From Comamonadaceae bacterium (lineage in GTDB: Bacteria > Pseudomonadota > Gammaproteobacteria > Burkholderiales > Burkholderiaceae_C): 64,000 bases of DNA. The position numbers and the translations under genes were made by a program. The stretch spans positions 1 to 64,000 of the forward strand of contig JAACZV010000005.1 of assembly GCA_009996515.1 (NCBI GenBank), given 5' to 3'. The notes beneath the pieces were generated by a model that saw nothing but the letters and a program-made list of their open reading frames with translations, was not told where the DNA came from and made no database searches. Each line of letters starts with the position of its first letter. Position 1 is the first letter of the stretch. Shown in pieces: positions 54,518 through 62,831 of this stretch.

Positions 54518-55696
54518 TTAGAGCAGTTCGACGGCCATCGCCGTGGCCTCGCCGCCGCCGATGCACAGCGCGGCCATGCCCTTCTTCAGGCCGCGCTTCT
54601 TCAGCGCGCCCAGCAGCGTGACGACGATGCGCGCACCGCTGGCGCCGATGGGGTGGCCCAGCGCCACGGCGCCGCCGTGCACGTTGACGATGTCGTGCGG
54701 CAGCTTGAACTCGGCCATGGCCGCCATCGTGACGGCGGCAAAGGCCTCGTTGACCTCCCACAGGTCCACGTCGCCGGCCTGCCAGCCGGCCTTGGCCAGC
54801 GCCTTCTGGATGGCGCCCACCGGCGCGGTGGTGAACCAGTCGGGCGCCTGCGCATGCACCGCATGGCTGACGATGCGGGCGATGGGGGTCAGGCCGCGCG
54901 CCTTGGCCGTGCTCTCGCGCATCAGCACCAGCGCCGCGGCGCCGTCGGAGATGCTGGACGAGGTGGCGGCGGTGATGGCGCCGTCCTTCTTGAACGCGGG
55001 CTTGAGCGTCGGGATCTTGTCGAGCTTGGCCTTGAAGGGCTGCTCGTCGAACTTGATGACGGTGTCGCCCTTGGGGCTGGACAGCGTCACCGGGGCCATC
55101 TCCCAGTCGAAGCTGCCGTCTTCATTGGCGGCCTTGGCACGCTGGGTGGACGAGATCGCGTACTGGTCCATGGCCTCGCGGCTGAAGGCGTACTTGGACA
55201 CGCATTGCTCGGCGAACACGCCCATGGCCTTGCCGCGCTCGTAGGCATCCTCCAGGCCGTCCAGCGCCATGTGGTCGTAGACGGCGCTAGCGCCGTACTT
55301 GATGCCCTTGCGCGCGAACATCAGGTGCGGCGCATTGGTCATGCTCTCCATGCCGCCGGCCACCATGATCTCGGCCGAGCCGGCCGCCAGCATGTCGTGG
55401 GCAAACATCATGGTGCGCATGCCGGAGCCGCACATCTTGCTCAGCGTGACGGCGCCGGCCGAGTCGGGCAGGCCAGCCTTGCGCAGCGCCTGGCGCGCCG
55501 GGGCCTGGCCCTGGCCGGCCATCAGGCAGCAGCCCATCAGCACCTCGTCGATGGCGTCGCCCGGCACGCCGGCGCGCTCCACGGCGGCCTTGATGGCGAC
55601 CGCACCCAGCTCCCAGCCCGCGAGGCCGGCGAAATCACCCAGCAGGCCGCCTATGGGCGTGCGGGCGGCGGAAACGATGACGATGGCGTCGGACAT
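54518..55696 (-). CDS. acetyl-CoA C-acetyltransferase (thiolase)
   Basis: 392 residues. The acyl-accepting Cys is in LSKMCGSGMRTMMFAHD, with NVHGGAVALGHPIGASGAR and the C-terminal Cys in MAALCIGGGEATAMAVELL, as in biosynthetic or degradative acetoacetyl-CoA thiolases (AtoB/PhaA). Ribosome site CAGGAGAG. Followed by LysE, SDR and acyl-CoA dehydrogenase genes. Either ketone-body/short-chain acid degradation or polyhydroxybutyrate precursor supply is possible; no phaB or phaC is present here. Confidence 0.95.
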   Translation of the reverse strand: MSDAIVIVSAARTPIGGLLGDFAGLAGWELGAVAIKAAVERAGVPGDAIDEVLMGCCLMAGQGQAPARQALRKAGLPDSAGAVTLSKMCGSGMRTMMFAHDMLAAGSAEIMVAGGMESMTNAPHLMFARKGIKYGASAVYDHMALDGLEDAYERGKAMGVFAEQCVSKYAFSREAMDQYAISSTQRAKAANEDGSFDWEMAPVTLSSPKGDTVIKFDEQPFKAKLDKIPTLKPAFKKDGAITAATSSSISDGAAALVLMRESTAKARGLTPIARIVSHAVHAQAPDWFTTAPVGAIQKALAKAGWQAGDVDLWEVNEAFAAVTMAAMAEFKLPHDIVNVHGGAVALGHPIGASGARIVVTLLGALKKRGLKKGMAALCIGGGEATAMAVELL

Positions 55697-55759
55697 GGGG
55701 CTCTCCTGAAATGAAGCAACGGGATGCCGGCATTGTCGGTCTTTTGGTTGACGTTTACG

Positions 55760-56611
55760 TCAACCGCGCCAAAGCCGGTAGGCCCAGAAGGCCGGGTCCG
55801 TCGCGATGCGGCGGCGCAGCTCCTCGGGGCTGAAGCCGGTGAGCCGGCGCGTCTCGCGGCACAGGTGGCTCTGGTCGGCATAGTCGGTCTCGGCCGCGAT
55901 GTCGGCCCAGCTGAAGCCGGGCCGGCCCTCGGCGGCCGCCACCGCATAGAAGGCGGCCTCGGCGCGCGACACCGCGCGCAGCTCGCGCAGCGGCAGGCCG
56001 GCCCAGCGCTTGATGCGCCGCTCCAGCTGGCGCAGGCTGCGCCCGGCCGCGCTGGTGGCGGCGCGCACGGCCAGGGCCTCGCTCCAGTCGGCATAGCGGC
56101 CGCTGGGCCGCTGCGCACCCAGCGCCTGCCAGCGCGGCTGCAGAAAGGCCTGGACGGCGGCCAGCTGCGCCGCCTCGCCGTCCAGTTGCCGCACCGACTC
56201 GGCCCAGTCGCGCCAGTCGGCCGGCAGCACCGCGGCGGCGTCGCCCGCGCGGTTGCGCCAGGCCGCCGGGTCTATGCCGGTCAGCGCGCGCAGCGCGTCC
56301 GGCAGGAACAGCAGCACCAGGCCGCGCTCCTCGCCGCGGCTGCGCATATGGGTGGGCTGGGTGAAGGGCCCGGCCAGCAGCAGCGGCGCCGGCGCATAGC
56401 CGGGCGGCGGCACCGAGAACCCGGGCGTGGCCAGCCACTGCGCGTCGCTGCTGGCCAGCAGGTACAGCGACATCAGCGGCGTGGCCGGCAGGAAGCTGTC
56501 CAGCGCCGCGCCCTGCAGGCCCAGGCCGCGGGTGTCGCGCAGCAGCACGCCGCGCAGACAGCCGGCCAGCGACAGCGGCGGCAGCCAGAGGCGGGCGGAA
56601 GGCTCTTGCAT
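55760..56611 (-). CDS. AraC-type transcriptional regulator
   Basis: 283 residues. The N-terminal half is the DUF6597-like sensor seen in many AraC proteins. The C-terminal helix-turn-helix pair reads GFSWADIAAETDYADQSHLCRETRRLTGFSPEELRRRI. The start has GACACT ending 7 nt upstream. It is divergent from the cytochrome P450 gene 59 nt away, and the thiolase gene lies downstream, so it may control either one. Confidence 0.9.
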   Translation of the reverse strand: MQEPSARLWLPPLSLAGCLRGVLLRDTRGLGLQGAALDSFLPATPLMSLYLLASSDAQWLATPGFSVPPPGYAPAPLLLAGPFTQPTHMRSRGEERGLVLLFLPDALRALTGIDPAAWRNRAGDAAAVLPADWRDWAESVRQLDGEAAQLAAVQAFLQPRWQALGAQRPSGRYADWSEALAVRAATSAAGRSLRQLERRIKRWAGLPLRELRAVSRAEAAFYAVAAAEGRPGFSWADIAAETDYADQSHLCRETRRLTGFSPEELRRRIATDPAFWAYRLWRG

Positions 56612-56618
56612 GCGGATC

Positions 56619-56624
56619 AGTGTC
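56619..56624 (-). promoter_or_regulatory. -10-like element GACACT for the AraC-type gene
   Basis: GACACT ends 7 nt before the ATG at 56611 with no Shine-Dalgarno. It lies in the 59-nt gap shared with the cytochrome P450 gene. Confidence 0.35.
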
Positions 56625-56670
56625 GCATTCGTTCAAGACCGGCCGGGCCGCCGCCGCCACCATGCGGGCC

Positions 56671-58044
56671 ATGACGACCCTGACCTGGAACGACCTGCCC
56701 GGCCCGGCCACGCGCTGGCTGGGCCTGCCCGCGCTGCTCTCCCTGCGGCGCGACTACCTGGCCGGCATCGCCCGCCAGCAGACCCATGGCGACCTGGTGC
56801 GCCAGTACATCCTGGGCGAGCGCATCGTCGACCTGTTCGACCCCGAACTGGTGCGCGCGCTGATGGTGGAGCATGCCGACGCGCTGCGGCGCTGGGAGCG
56901 CGGGCCCGAGGTGTTTGCCGACCTGATGGGCCAGTCGGTGCTGGTCACCGAGGGCGCCACCTGGCAGCGCCAGCGCCGCATGCTGATGCAGGCCTTCACG
57001 CCCAAGCGCGTGGCCGGCTACGCGGCGCTGATGACCGAGGCCGCCATGGCCGGGCTGGAGCGCGTGGTGCCCGGCGAGGTCGCGCTGGACCGGCTCTACA
57101 GCCACCTGACCATGGACGTGATCTCGCGCACGCTGTTCAGCCTGCCCATAGGCGAGGACACCGGCGCGGCGGCGGACGCCGTGCAGGTGCTCAGCGAGAC
57201 GGCGCTGGCCGAGATGTTCTGGCCCGCGACGCTGCCGGACTGGCTGCCGCTGCCGGGCAAGGCCGCCAAGCGCCGCGCCCAGCGGCTGCTGCACGGGCTG
57301 CTGGGCGAGCGCATCCGGGAGCACCGGCCCGCGGCAGGCGCACACCCCGACCTGCTCAGCATGCTGAAGGCCTTGCGCGACGAGGCCACGGGCGAGCCGC
57401 TGTCGGCGCGGGAGATCTACGACCAGTGCATGGTCAGCTTCCAGGCCGGCCACGAGACCAGCGCGACGGCGCTGCTGTGGTGGAGCGCGCTGCTGGCCGC
57501 CCACCCCGAGGCGCAGGCCCGCGCGCGGGCCGAGGTGGACGGCTTGCTGGCCGGCCGCCCGCCCACGGCCGACGACGCGGCGGCGCTGCCTTTCCTGTCG
57601 GCCACGCTGAAGGAGGCGCTGCGGCTGTACCCGCCGGTGGCCGCGCTGATGACGCGGCGGCTGACGCGCGAGATCACGCTGGGCGGTGTGCGCCTGCCGG
57701 CGCGCACGCTGCTGCGCGTGACGCCCTGGCTGCTGCAGCGCGACCCGCGCTGGTGGCCGCAGCCGCTGGCCTTCCGGCCCGAGCGCTTCCTGCCCGGCTC
57801 ACCGGAGATCCCGCGCGGCGCCTACATCCCGTTCGGCCTGGGGCCGCGGGTCTGCCTGGGCCAGCATTTCGCGCAGCTGGAGATGACGCTGATCGCGGCG
57901 CTGCTGCTGCAGCGCTTCACGCTGGCCGGTGACGGCACCGAACTGCCGCGGCCGCGCATGGGCGTCACGCTCCGGCCGGCGGGCGGCCTGCGGCTGCGCC
58001 TGGCGGCGCGGCGCGAGCGGCCGGGCCGGCCGCCTCAGCGGTAG
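56671..58044 (+). CDS. cytochrome P450
   Basis: 457 residues. Haem-thiolate monooxygenase with all hallmarks: I-helix AGHETSATAL, ExxR in TLKEALRLYPP, and the haem loop IPFGLGPRVCLGQHF with the Cys ligand. The absence of a reductase domain implies separate redox partners, none in this window. Start 56671 is the last of several in-frame ATGs and best fits the family; CACCAT ends 7 nt before it. Divergent from the AraC-type gene. Length and pattern resemble CYP102/CYP4-like fatty-acid or alkane hydroxylases; substrate unknown. Confidence 0.95.
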   Translation: MTTLTWNDLPGPATRWLGLPALLSLRRDYLAGIARQQTHGDLVRQYILGERIVDLFDPELVRALMVEHADALRRWERGPEVFADLMGQSVLVTEGATWQRQRRMLMQAFTPKRVAGYAALMTEAAMAGLERVVPGEVALDRLYSHLTMDVISRTLFSLPIGEDTGAAADAVQVLSETALAEMFWPATLPDWLPLPGKAAKRRAQRLLHGLLGERIREHRPAAGAHPDLLSMLKALRDEATGEPLSAREIYDQCMVSFQAGHETSATALLWWSALLAAHPEAQARARAEVDGLLAGRPPTADDAAALPFLSATLKEALRLYPPVAALMTRRLTREITLGGVRLPARTLLRVTPWLLQRDPRWWPQPLAFRPERFLPGSPEIPRGAYIPFGLGPRVCLGQHFAQLEMTLIAALLLQRFTLAGDGTELPRPRMGVTLRPAGGLRLRLAARRERPGRPPQR

Positions 58045-58277
58045 AAGGCCTCGACGACGCCCTTGAGCTTGATGCACAGCGGCCGGCCCTTGCGGTCCAG
58101 CGTCTTGCCGGCCGGCACCTTGATCCAGCCTTCGCTGATGCAGTATTCCTCGACGTCGGAGCGCTCACGGCCGTTGAAGCGGATGCCGATGTCGTGCTCG
58201 AAGACGGCGGCGACATGGTGGGGGCTGCGCGGATCGACGCTGAGGTGGTCGGGGAGTTCGGGACGGGTCTCGGTCAT
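58035..58277 (-). CDS. DUF3297-type small protein
   Basis: 80 residues of a conserved proteobacterial family without known function: DHLSVDPRSPHHVAAVFEHDIGIRFNGRERSDVEEYCISEGW followed by KTLDRKGRPLCIKLKG. Its coding end overlaps the P450 gene end by 10 nt, tail to tail. No Shine-Dalgarno is evident. Confidence 0.88.
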   Translation of the reverse strand: MTETRPELPDHLSVDPRSPHHVAAVFEHDIGIRFNGRERSDVEEYCISEGWIKVPAGKTLDRKGRPLCIKLKGVVEAFYR

Positions 58278-58397
58278 GGGATCTGGCGAAGGTTTGCAGC
58301 CGCGATTGTCGTCGCCTGCCGGGTTATCCCGCCATGTCTAGCGGCACCCCCCGGCAGGAACCGCGACACTGCGCGGCGACCCCATTCAGGAGAACCC

Positions 58398-59825
58398 ATG
58401 CTGAAGACCACCCGCCGCGCGACGCTGGGCCTGCTGGCCGGCGCCAGCCTGGCACTCACCGCCGCCCTCGCGCATGCCGCCACCCCGGCCGCACCGTCGG
58501 CCGACCGCTGGCAGATTCCCGTCCACACGAAGCAACTGGCCAACGGCCTGACGGTCGTCATCTCGCCCGACGCCAGCAGCCCCACCGTGGGCATCAGCGT
58601 CGTCTACAAGGTGGGCATGCGGCTGGAGCCCCGCAACCGCACCGGCTTCGCCCACCTGTTCGAGCACCTGATGTTCCAGGGCACGCCCAAGGCGCCCAAG
58701 GGCGTGTTCGACAAGGTCATCACCTCCGGCGGCGGCAACAACAACGGCTCCACCCGGCCCGACTTCACCAACTACATCGAGACGGCGCCGTCGTCGGCGC
58801 TGGAGTCCATGCTGTGGCTGGAGGCCGACCGCATGACCACGCTGGACTTCAACCCCGCGACGCTGAAGAACCAGCAGGACGTCGTGAAGGAGGAGATCCG
58901 CGTCAACGTGCAGAACCAGCCCTATGGCGGCTTCATGTGGCTGGACATCTCGGGCCTGGCCTTCGACAAGTGGGAGAACGCCCACGACGGCTATGGCAGC
59001 TTCGTCGACCTGGAGAACGCCAACCTGGACGACGTGCGCGCCTTCCACCGCGACTTCTACGGCCCCAACAACGCGGTGCTGTCCATCGCCGGCGACGTGA
59101 CGCCGGCCCAGGGCTTCGCGCTGGCCGAGAAGTACTTCGGCAAGATCGCCGCGCGGCCCACGCCCAAGCCGTCCGATTTCACGGAAGGGCTGAACACCAA
59201 GGAACGCCGGCTGACGCAACCCGACAAGCTGGCCCAGGTGCCGGCCATTGCCGCCGCCTGGAAGCTGCCGGCCCGCGCCAGCAAGGACCAGGCCCCGTTC
59301 GCCGTGCTGGGCCAGCTGCTGGCCGGCGGCGACGCGTCGCGCCTGTACCAGGGCCTGGTCAAGGGCCGCGAGCTGGCGCTGAACCTGGACTCGCTCTACG
59401 GCCTGACCAGCATCTGGGAATACGACGGCCCCAGCCTCTTCACCGTGTTCGCGCTGTACAAGCCGACGACCAATGCCGACGCGCTGCTGGCCGCGATGGA
59501 CGAGGAGATCGCCCGCATCGTCAAGGACGGCGTCAGCGACACCGAGCTGAAGAACCTCAAGACCGCGCTGCTGGCCGACTGGTACAACGACCTGGAGATG
59601 TTCCTGCGCCGCGCCGACCGCCTGGCCAAGCTGCAGGCGCTGTGGGGCGACGCCAACGTCGTCAACCAGGTGCCGGGCTGGATAGAGGCCGTCACCTCGG
59701 CCGACGTGCAGCGCGTGGCCGCCACCTACCTGACCACCGCCAACCGCTCGGTCATCGACCGCAAGCCGGCCGCCATGCTGGCCGCGCCCGCCCAGCCGGC
59801 TTCGCAAGCCGCCTCCAAGCCCTGA
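58398..59825 (+). CDS. M16-family zinc metallopeptidase (active subunit)
   Basis: 475 residues with a signal peptide (residues 1-27), so periplasmic. The inverted zinc motif HLFEH is intact in FAHLFEHLMFQGTPKAP, with the distal Glu region in MLWLEADRMTTL and NQQDVVKEEIR. The C-terminal M16 domain lacks a metal site, as normal. It is followed by a second M16 gene without the motif, so the two probably form an active/inactive heterodimer like mitochondrial processing peptidase. Good GGAGA site. Confidence 0.93.
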   Translation: MLKTTRRATLGLLAGASLALTAALAHAATPAAPSADRWQIPVHTKQLANGLTVVISPDASSPTVGISVVYKVGMRLEPRNRTGFAHLFEHLMFQGTPKAPKGVFDKVITSGGGNNNGSTRPDFTNYIETAPSSALESMLWLEADRMTTLDFNPATLKNQQDVVKEEIRVNVQNQPYGGFMWLDISGLAFDKWENAHDGYGSFVDLENANLDDVRAFHRDFYGPNNAVLSIAGDVTPAQGFALAEKYFGKIAARPTPKPSDFTEGLNTKERRLTQPDKLAQVPAIAAAWKLPARASKDQAPFAVLGQLLAGGDASRLYQGLVKGRELALNLDSLYGLTSIWEYDGPSLFTVFALYKPTTNADALLAAMDEEIARIVKDGVSDTELKNLKTALLADWYNDLEMFLRRADRLAKLQALWGDANVVNQVPGWIEAVTSADVQRVAATYLTTANRSVIDRKPAAMLAAPAQPASQAASKP

Positions 59826-59844
59826 TGCCGAAGGATCGATGACG

Positions 59845-61269
59845 ATGACAACCGCAACTTCCGCCTTCCGCCTCGGCCTGATCGCCGTCGCCTGCCTGCT
59901 GGCCGGCACCGCCCGGGCCGCCGGCACCGCCCTGCCCGCCGAGCTGCCGCCCTTCGGCCAGGACAAGCCGCTGACCGTGCCCAAGATCAGCCAGCAGACC
60001 CTGCCAAACGGACTGCAGGTCTGGGTGGTGCCGCGCGACGGCATCCCGCGCGTGGACTTCGTGCTGGCCGTGCGCGGCGCCGGCTTCGGCGCCGACACGC
60101 CCGACGAGCCGGGCCGGGCCAAGCTGCTGGCCGGCCTGCTGACGGCCGGCACCGCCCAGCTCAGCTCCAAGCAGATCGCCGAGGCCGCCCAGGCCATGGG
60201 CGGCGGCGTGGGCGCCGGCGCCAGCAACGACGGCATCAGCGTGACGGCCTACGCGCTGGCCTCGCACGCCGGCGACATGGCCCGGCTGCTGGCCGACGTG
60301 GCCCGCAAGCCGGCCTTCCCCGACGGCGAGGTGCAACTGGCCAAGACCAATGCGCTGCAAGGCCTGAAGGCCGCCAGCACGCAGCCAGGCTTCCGCGCCG
60401 CCAAGGCGCTGGACGGCGCCATCTACGGCAGCCACGCCTACGGCCGCACGCAGGAGACCGAGGCGGCGATCAACAGCTTGAGCGCCGAGAGCCTGCGCGC
60501 CGAGCATGTGCGGCGCTTCCGGCCCGACCGCGCGCTGCTGGTCGTCACCGGCCGCATCACCACGGCCCAGGCCATGAAGCTGGCCCGCGAGGCCTTCGGC
60601 GACTGGAAGGCCAGCGGCGACGCCCCGGCCGAGCTGGCCGCGCCGCCGGCCCGCATGCCCGTGCAGCGCCTGCTGCTGGAGCGCCCCGGCAGCGTGCAGG
60701 CCACGCTGCGCCTGGGCCGGCCCGGCATGGCCGCCAGCGGCAGCGAGCAGGTGGCGCTGCGCCTGACCAGCACCATCCTGGGCACCGGCTTCTCCAGCCG
60801 CATCAACCAGAACCTGCGCGAGGAGAAGGGCTACACCTACGGCGCACGCGCCGGCGCGGTGTCGTCGCGCGTGGGCGGCGCCATCACCGGCGGGGCCGAC
60901 GTGCGCAACGAGGTGACGGGTGCGTCCATCACCGAGTACATCAACGAGTACCGCCGCATCGGCGCCGAGCCCGTGCCCGAGGCCGAACTGGCGATGAACA
61001 AGCGCTACATGGCCGGCAGCTACCTCGTCAGCACGCAGCTGCAGGGCTCGGTGGCGCGCCAGCTGGCGGGCAACTGGCTGGTGGGCCTGCCGGCGGACTT
61101 CCTCGGCAAGTTCGTGCCGGCGCTGCAGAAGGTCACGGCCGCCGAGGTGCAGGCCATGGGCAAGACCTACTTCAACCCCGACGAGCAGAGCTGGGTGGTG
61201 GTGGGCGACCCGGAGAAGATCGGCGAGCAGCTGAAGGCCTTCGGGGAGTTCAAGGTCTACAAGCCCTGA
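59845..61269 (+). CDS. M16-family peptidase homologue lacking the zinc motif (inactive partner)
   Basis: About 474 residues with a signal peptide. The fold is clearly M16 (LPNGLQVWVVPRDGIPRVDFVLAVRGAG, GTGFSSRINQNLREEKGYTYGARAG), but where HxxEH should be there is GRAKLLAGLLTAGT, so zinc cannot bind. It starts 13-19 nt after the active subunit, with AAGGA placed better for ATG 59845 than for 59839. It probably binds substrate or stabilises its neighbour. Confidence 0.92.
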   Translation: MTTATSAFRLGLIAVACLLAGTARAAGTALPAELPPFGQDKPLTVPKISQQTLPNGLQVWVVPRDGIPRVDFVLAVRGAGFGADTPDEPGRAKLLAGLLTAGTAQLSSKQIAEAAQAMGGGVGAGASNDGISVTAYALASHAGDMARLLADVARKPAFPDGEVQLAKTNALQGLKAASTQPGFRAAKALDGAIYGSHAYGRTQETEAAINSLSAESLRAEHVRRFRPDRALLVVTGRITTAQAMKLAREAFGDWKASGDAPAELAAPPARMPVQRLLLERPGSVQATLRLGRPGMAASGSEQVALRLTSTILGTGFSSRINQNLREEKGYTYGARAGAVSSRVGGAITGGADVRNEVTGASITEYINEYRRIGAEPVPEAELAMNKRYMAGSYLVSTQLQGSVARQLAGNWLVGLPADFLGKFVPALQKVTAAEVQAMGKTYFNPDEQSWVVVGDPEKIGEQLKAFGEFKVYKP

Positions 61270-61368
61270 GCGGCAGGCACGGCCGCCGGCTCCCCCGGCG
61301 GCCTGCGCCGCACCGTTACATTGCACGAGCCGGACGCAGATGCCGGCCTTGCACAGGGAGTTTTGCCA

Positions 61369-61737
61369 ATGAAACCCAGTCTCGCCGCCCTCGCGGCCTG
61401 GAGCTTGATGATGTCGTTCGGGCCCGCGCTGGCCCAGCCCGCGCCGGCCGCCGCCCCGGTCTGCCAGGTTGCGCCGCCCCAGGCGCCGCCCGTCGAGTGG
61501 CGCGGCATCGCAGCCTACCGGGCCAAGGCCAAGGTCCAGGGCGGCCGCGTCGTCTCGGTCGATGTCTCGCCGCTGAAGGGCGGCGTGGAGCGCCGCGCCC
61601 AGCGCGCGCTGGTCATGGCCATCGTGCAGGCGCTGCAGAACGCGCCGTGCCAGCCGGGCGAGCATGAGTTCCAGCAGGACTTCGCCTTCGACCTGACGCA
61701 GCCGGCCGCGCCGGCCTCCGGCGCCGCGCGAGGCTAG
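61369..61737 (+). CDS. secreted protein with TonB-C-like domain
   Basis: 122 residues, signal peptide (KPSLAALAAWSLMMSFGPALA). The domain WRGIAAYRAKAKVQGGRVVSVDVSPLKGG then ALVMAIVQALQNAPC resembles the TonB C-terminal fold (beta-alpha-beta with a DGRV turn). It is clearly paralogous to the last 75 residues of the MORN protein next door, with two cysteines in equivalent places. AGGGAG ribosome site. Role unknown. Confidence 0.72.
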   Translation: MKPSLAALAAWSLMMSFGPALAQPAPAAAPVCQVAPPQAPPVEWRGIAAYRAKAKVQGGRVVSVDVSPLKGGVERRAQRALVMAIVQALQNAPCQPGEHEFQQDFAFDLTQPAAPASGAARG

Positions 61738-61850
61738 AGACTGTTCATCCCCGGGCCATCGGCCGCCAAGGCCGCCGCCTGGGGCGAGCACCCGTCGCGG
61801 CGCCGTGAGCGTCGCCCGCTACCGTTCAAACAAGACACCAGGGAGGTGTG

Positions 61851-62825
61851 ATGAAACTTCGCTCGCCGACCGGCCGGCGCCTGGGCAGCGCCGTGCTCGC
61901 GCTGATGACCGCCCTGCCCAGCTGGGGGCAGGTGGAGCTGCCCGGGCCAGCTCTGCCACAGGCGCCGACGGCCGCGCAGCCGCCAGCGCCGGACTGGACG
62001 CCCGACGCGCAGGGCTGCCTGCTCTGGCGCCGCCCCTTGCCCGCCGCCGCCACCGTCACCTGGAGCGGTGCCTGCGTGGACGGCAAGGCGCAGGGCCGGG
62101 GCGTCGCGCAGTGGCAGCTCAACGGCAGCGTGTGGAGCCGCTACGAGGGTGAGATGAAGGCCGGGCGCCATGATGGCCAGGGCACGCTCATCTCCCGCTT
62201 CGGGGTCCGTTACGAGGGTGGATTTGCCGAGCACCGTTACGAGGGCCAGGGTCGCCTCAGCTACCCCAGCGGCGCCGCTTTCGCCGGGCGCTTCGCGGCC
62301 GGCCGGCTGGAAGGCCCCTGCACCTATGACGGACCGGAGGGCCAGCGCTATGAAGGCCAGTGCGCCGCCGGCCGCCCGGAGGGTCAGGGCGCGATCCGCT
62401 TCGCGAATGGCGACCGCTACGAGGGGGCCGTCAAGGGCGGCGGGCCGGCCGGGCCGGGTCGCTATGTCTGGGCCTCCGGCGAAACCTACGAGGGCGAGTT
62501 CGTGGCGGGCAAGCCGGCCACGGGAACCTGGGGCCCCACCCAGAGGCTGGACCACCACCGCCTGTATGCACCCGTGGGCATGGTCTGTACGGCGATGCCG
62601 CGCCCCCAGGTGCCGGCCGTGGCCTGGAAGGGCACGGCGATCTACAAGCTGGTGGCGGCCGTCCAGGATGGCCGCGTGGTGTCAGTGGAAGTGACGGCGC
62701 TCAACGCCGGCGTCGACCCTCTTGCGACAAAAGCCTTCGTCCGCAGCATCGAGACCGCCGTGCGCTCCTACGCCTGCCCCGGCGACCATGTGTTCGAGCA
62801 GGAGTTCATGTTCAAGACGGGCTGA
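61851..62825 (+). CDS. secreted MORN-repeat protein with TonB-C-like domain
   Basis: 324 residues: a signal-like N-terminus, a Pro-rich segment, five or six MORN repeats (YEGEMKAGRHDGQGTL, YEGGFAEHRYEGQGRL and so on, to about residue 225) and a C-terminal TonB-C-like domain (WKGTAIYKLVAAVQDGRVVSVEV) paralogous to the preceding gene. MORN repeats form extended beta-hairpin surfaces. GGGAGG ribosome site. The two genes may encode partners in the periplasm; function unknown. Confidence 0.8.
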   Translation: MKLRSPTGRRLGSAVLALMTALPSWGQVELPGPALPQAPTAAQPPAPDWTPDAQGCLLWRRPLPAAATVTWSGACVDGKAQGRGVAQWQLNGSVWSRYEGEMKAGRHDGQGTLISRFGVRYEGGFAEHRYEGQGRLSYPSGAAFAGRFAAGRLEGPCTYDGPEGQRYEGQCAAGRPEGQGAIRFANGDRYEGAVKGGGPAGPGRYVWASGETYEGEFVAGKPATGTWGPTQRLDHHRLYAPVGMVCTAMPRPQVPAVAWKGTAIYKLVAAVQDGRVVSVEVTALNAGVDPLATKAFVRSIETAVRSYACPGDHVFEQEFMFKTG

Positions 62826-62831
62826 TCGCGG

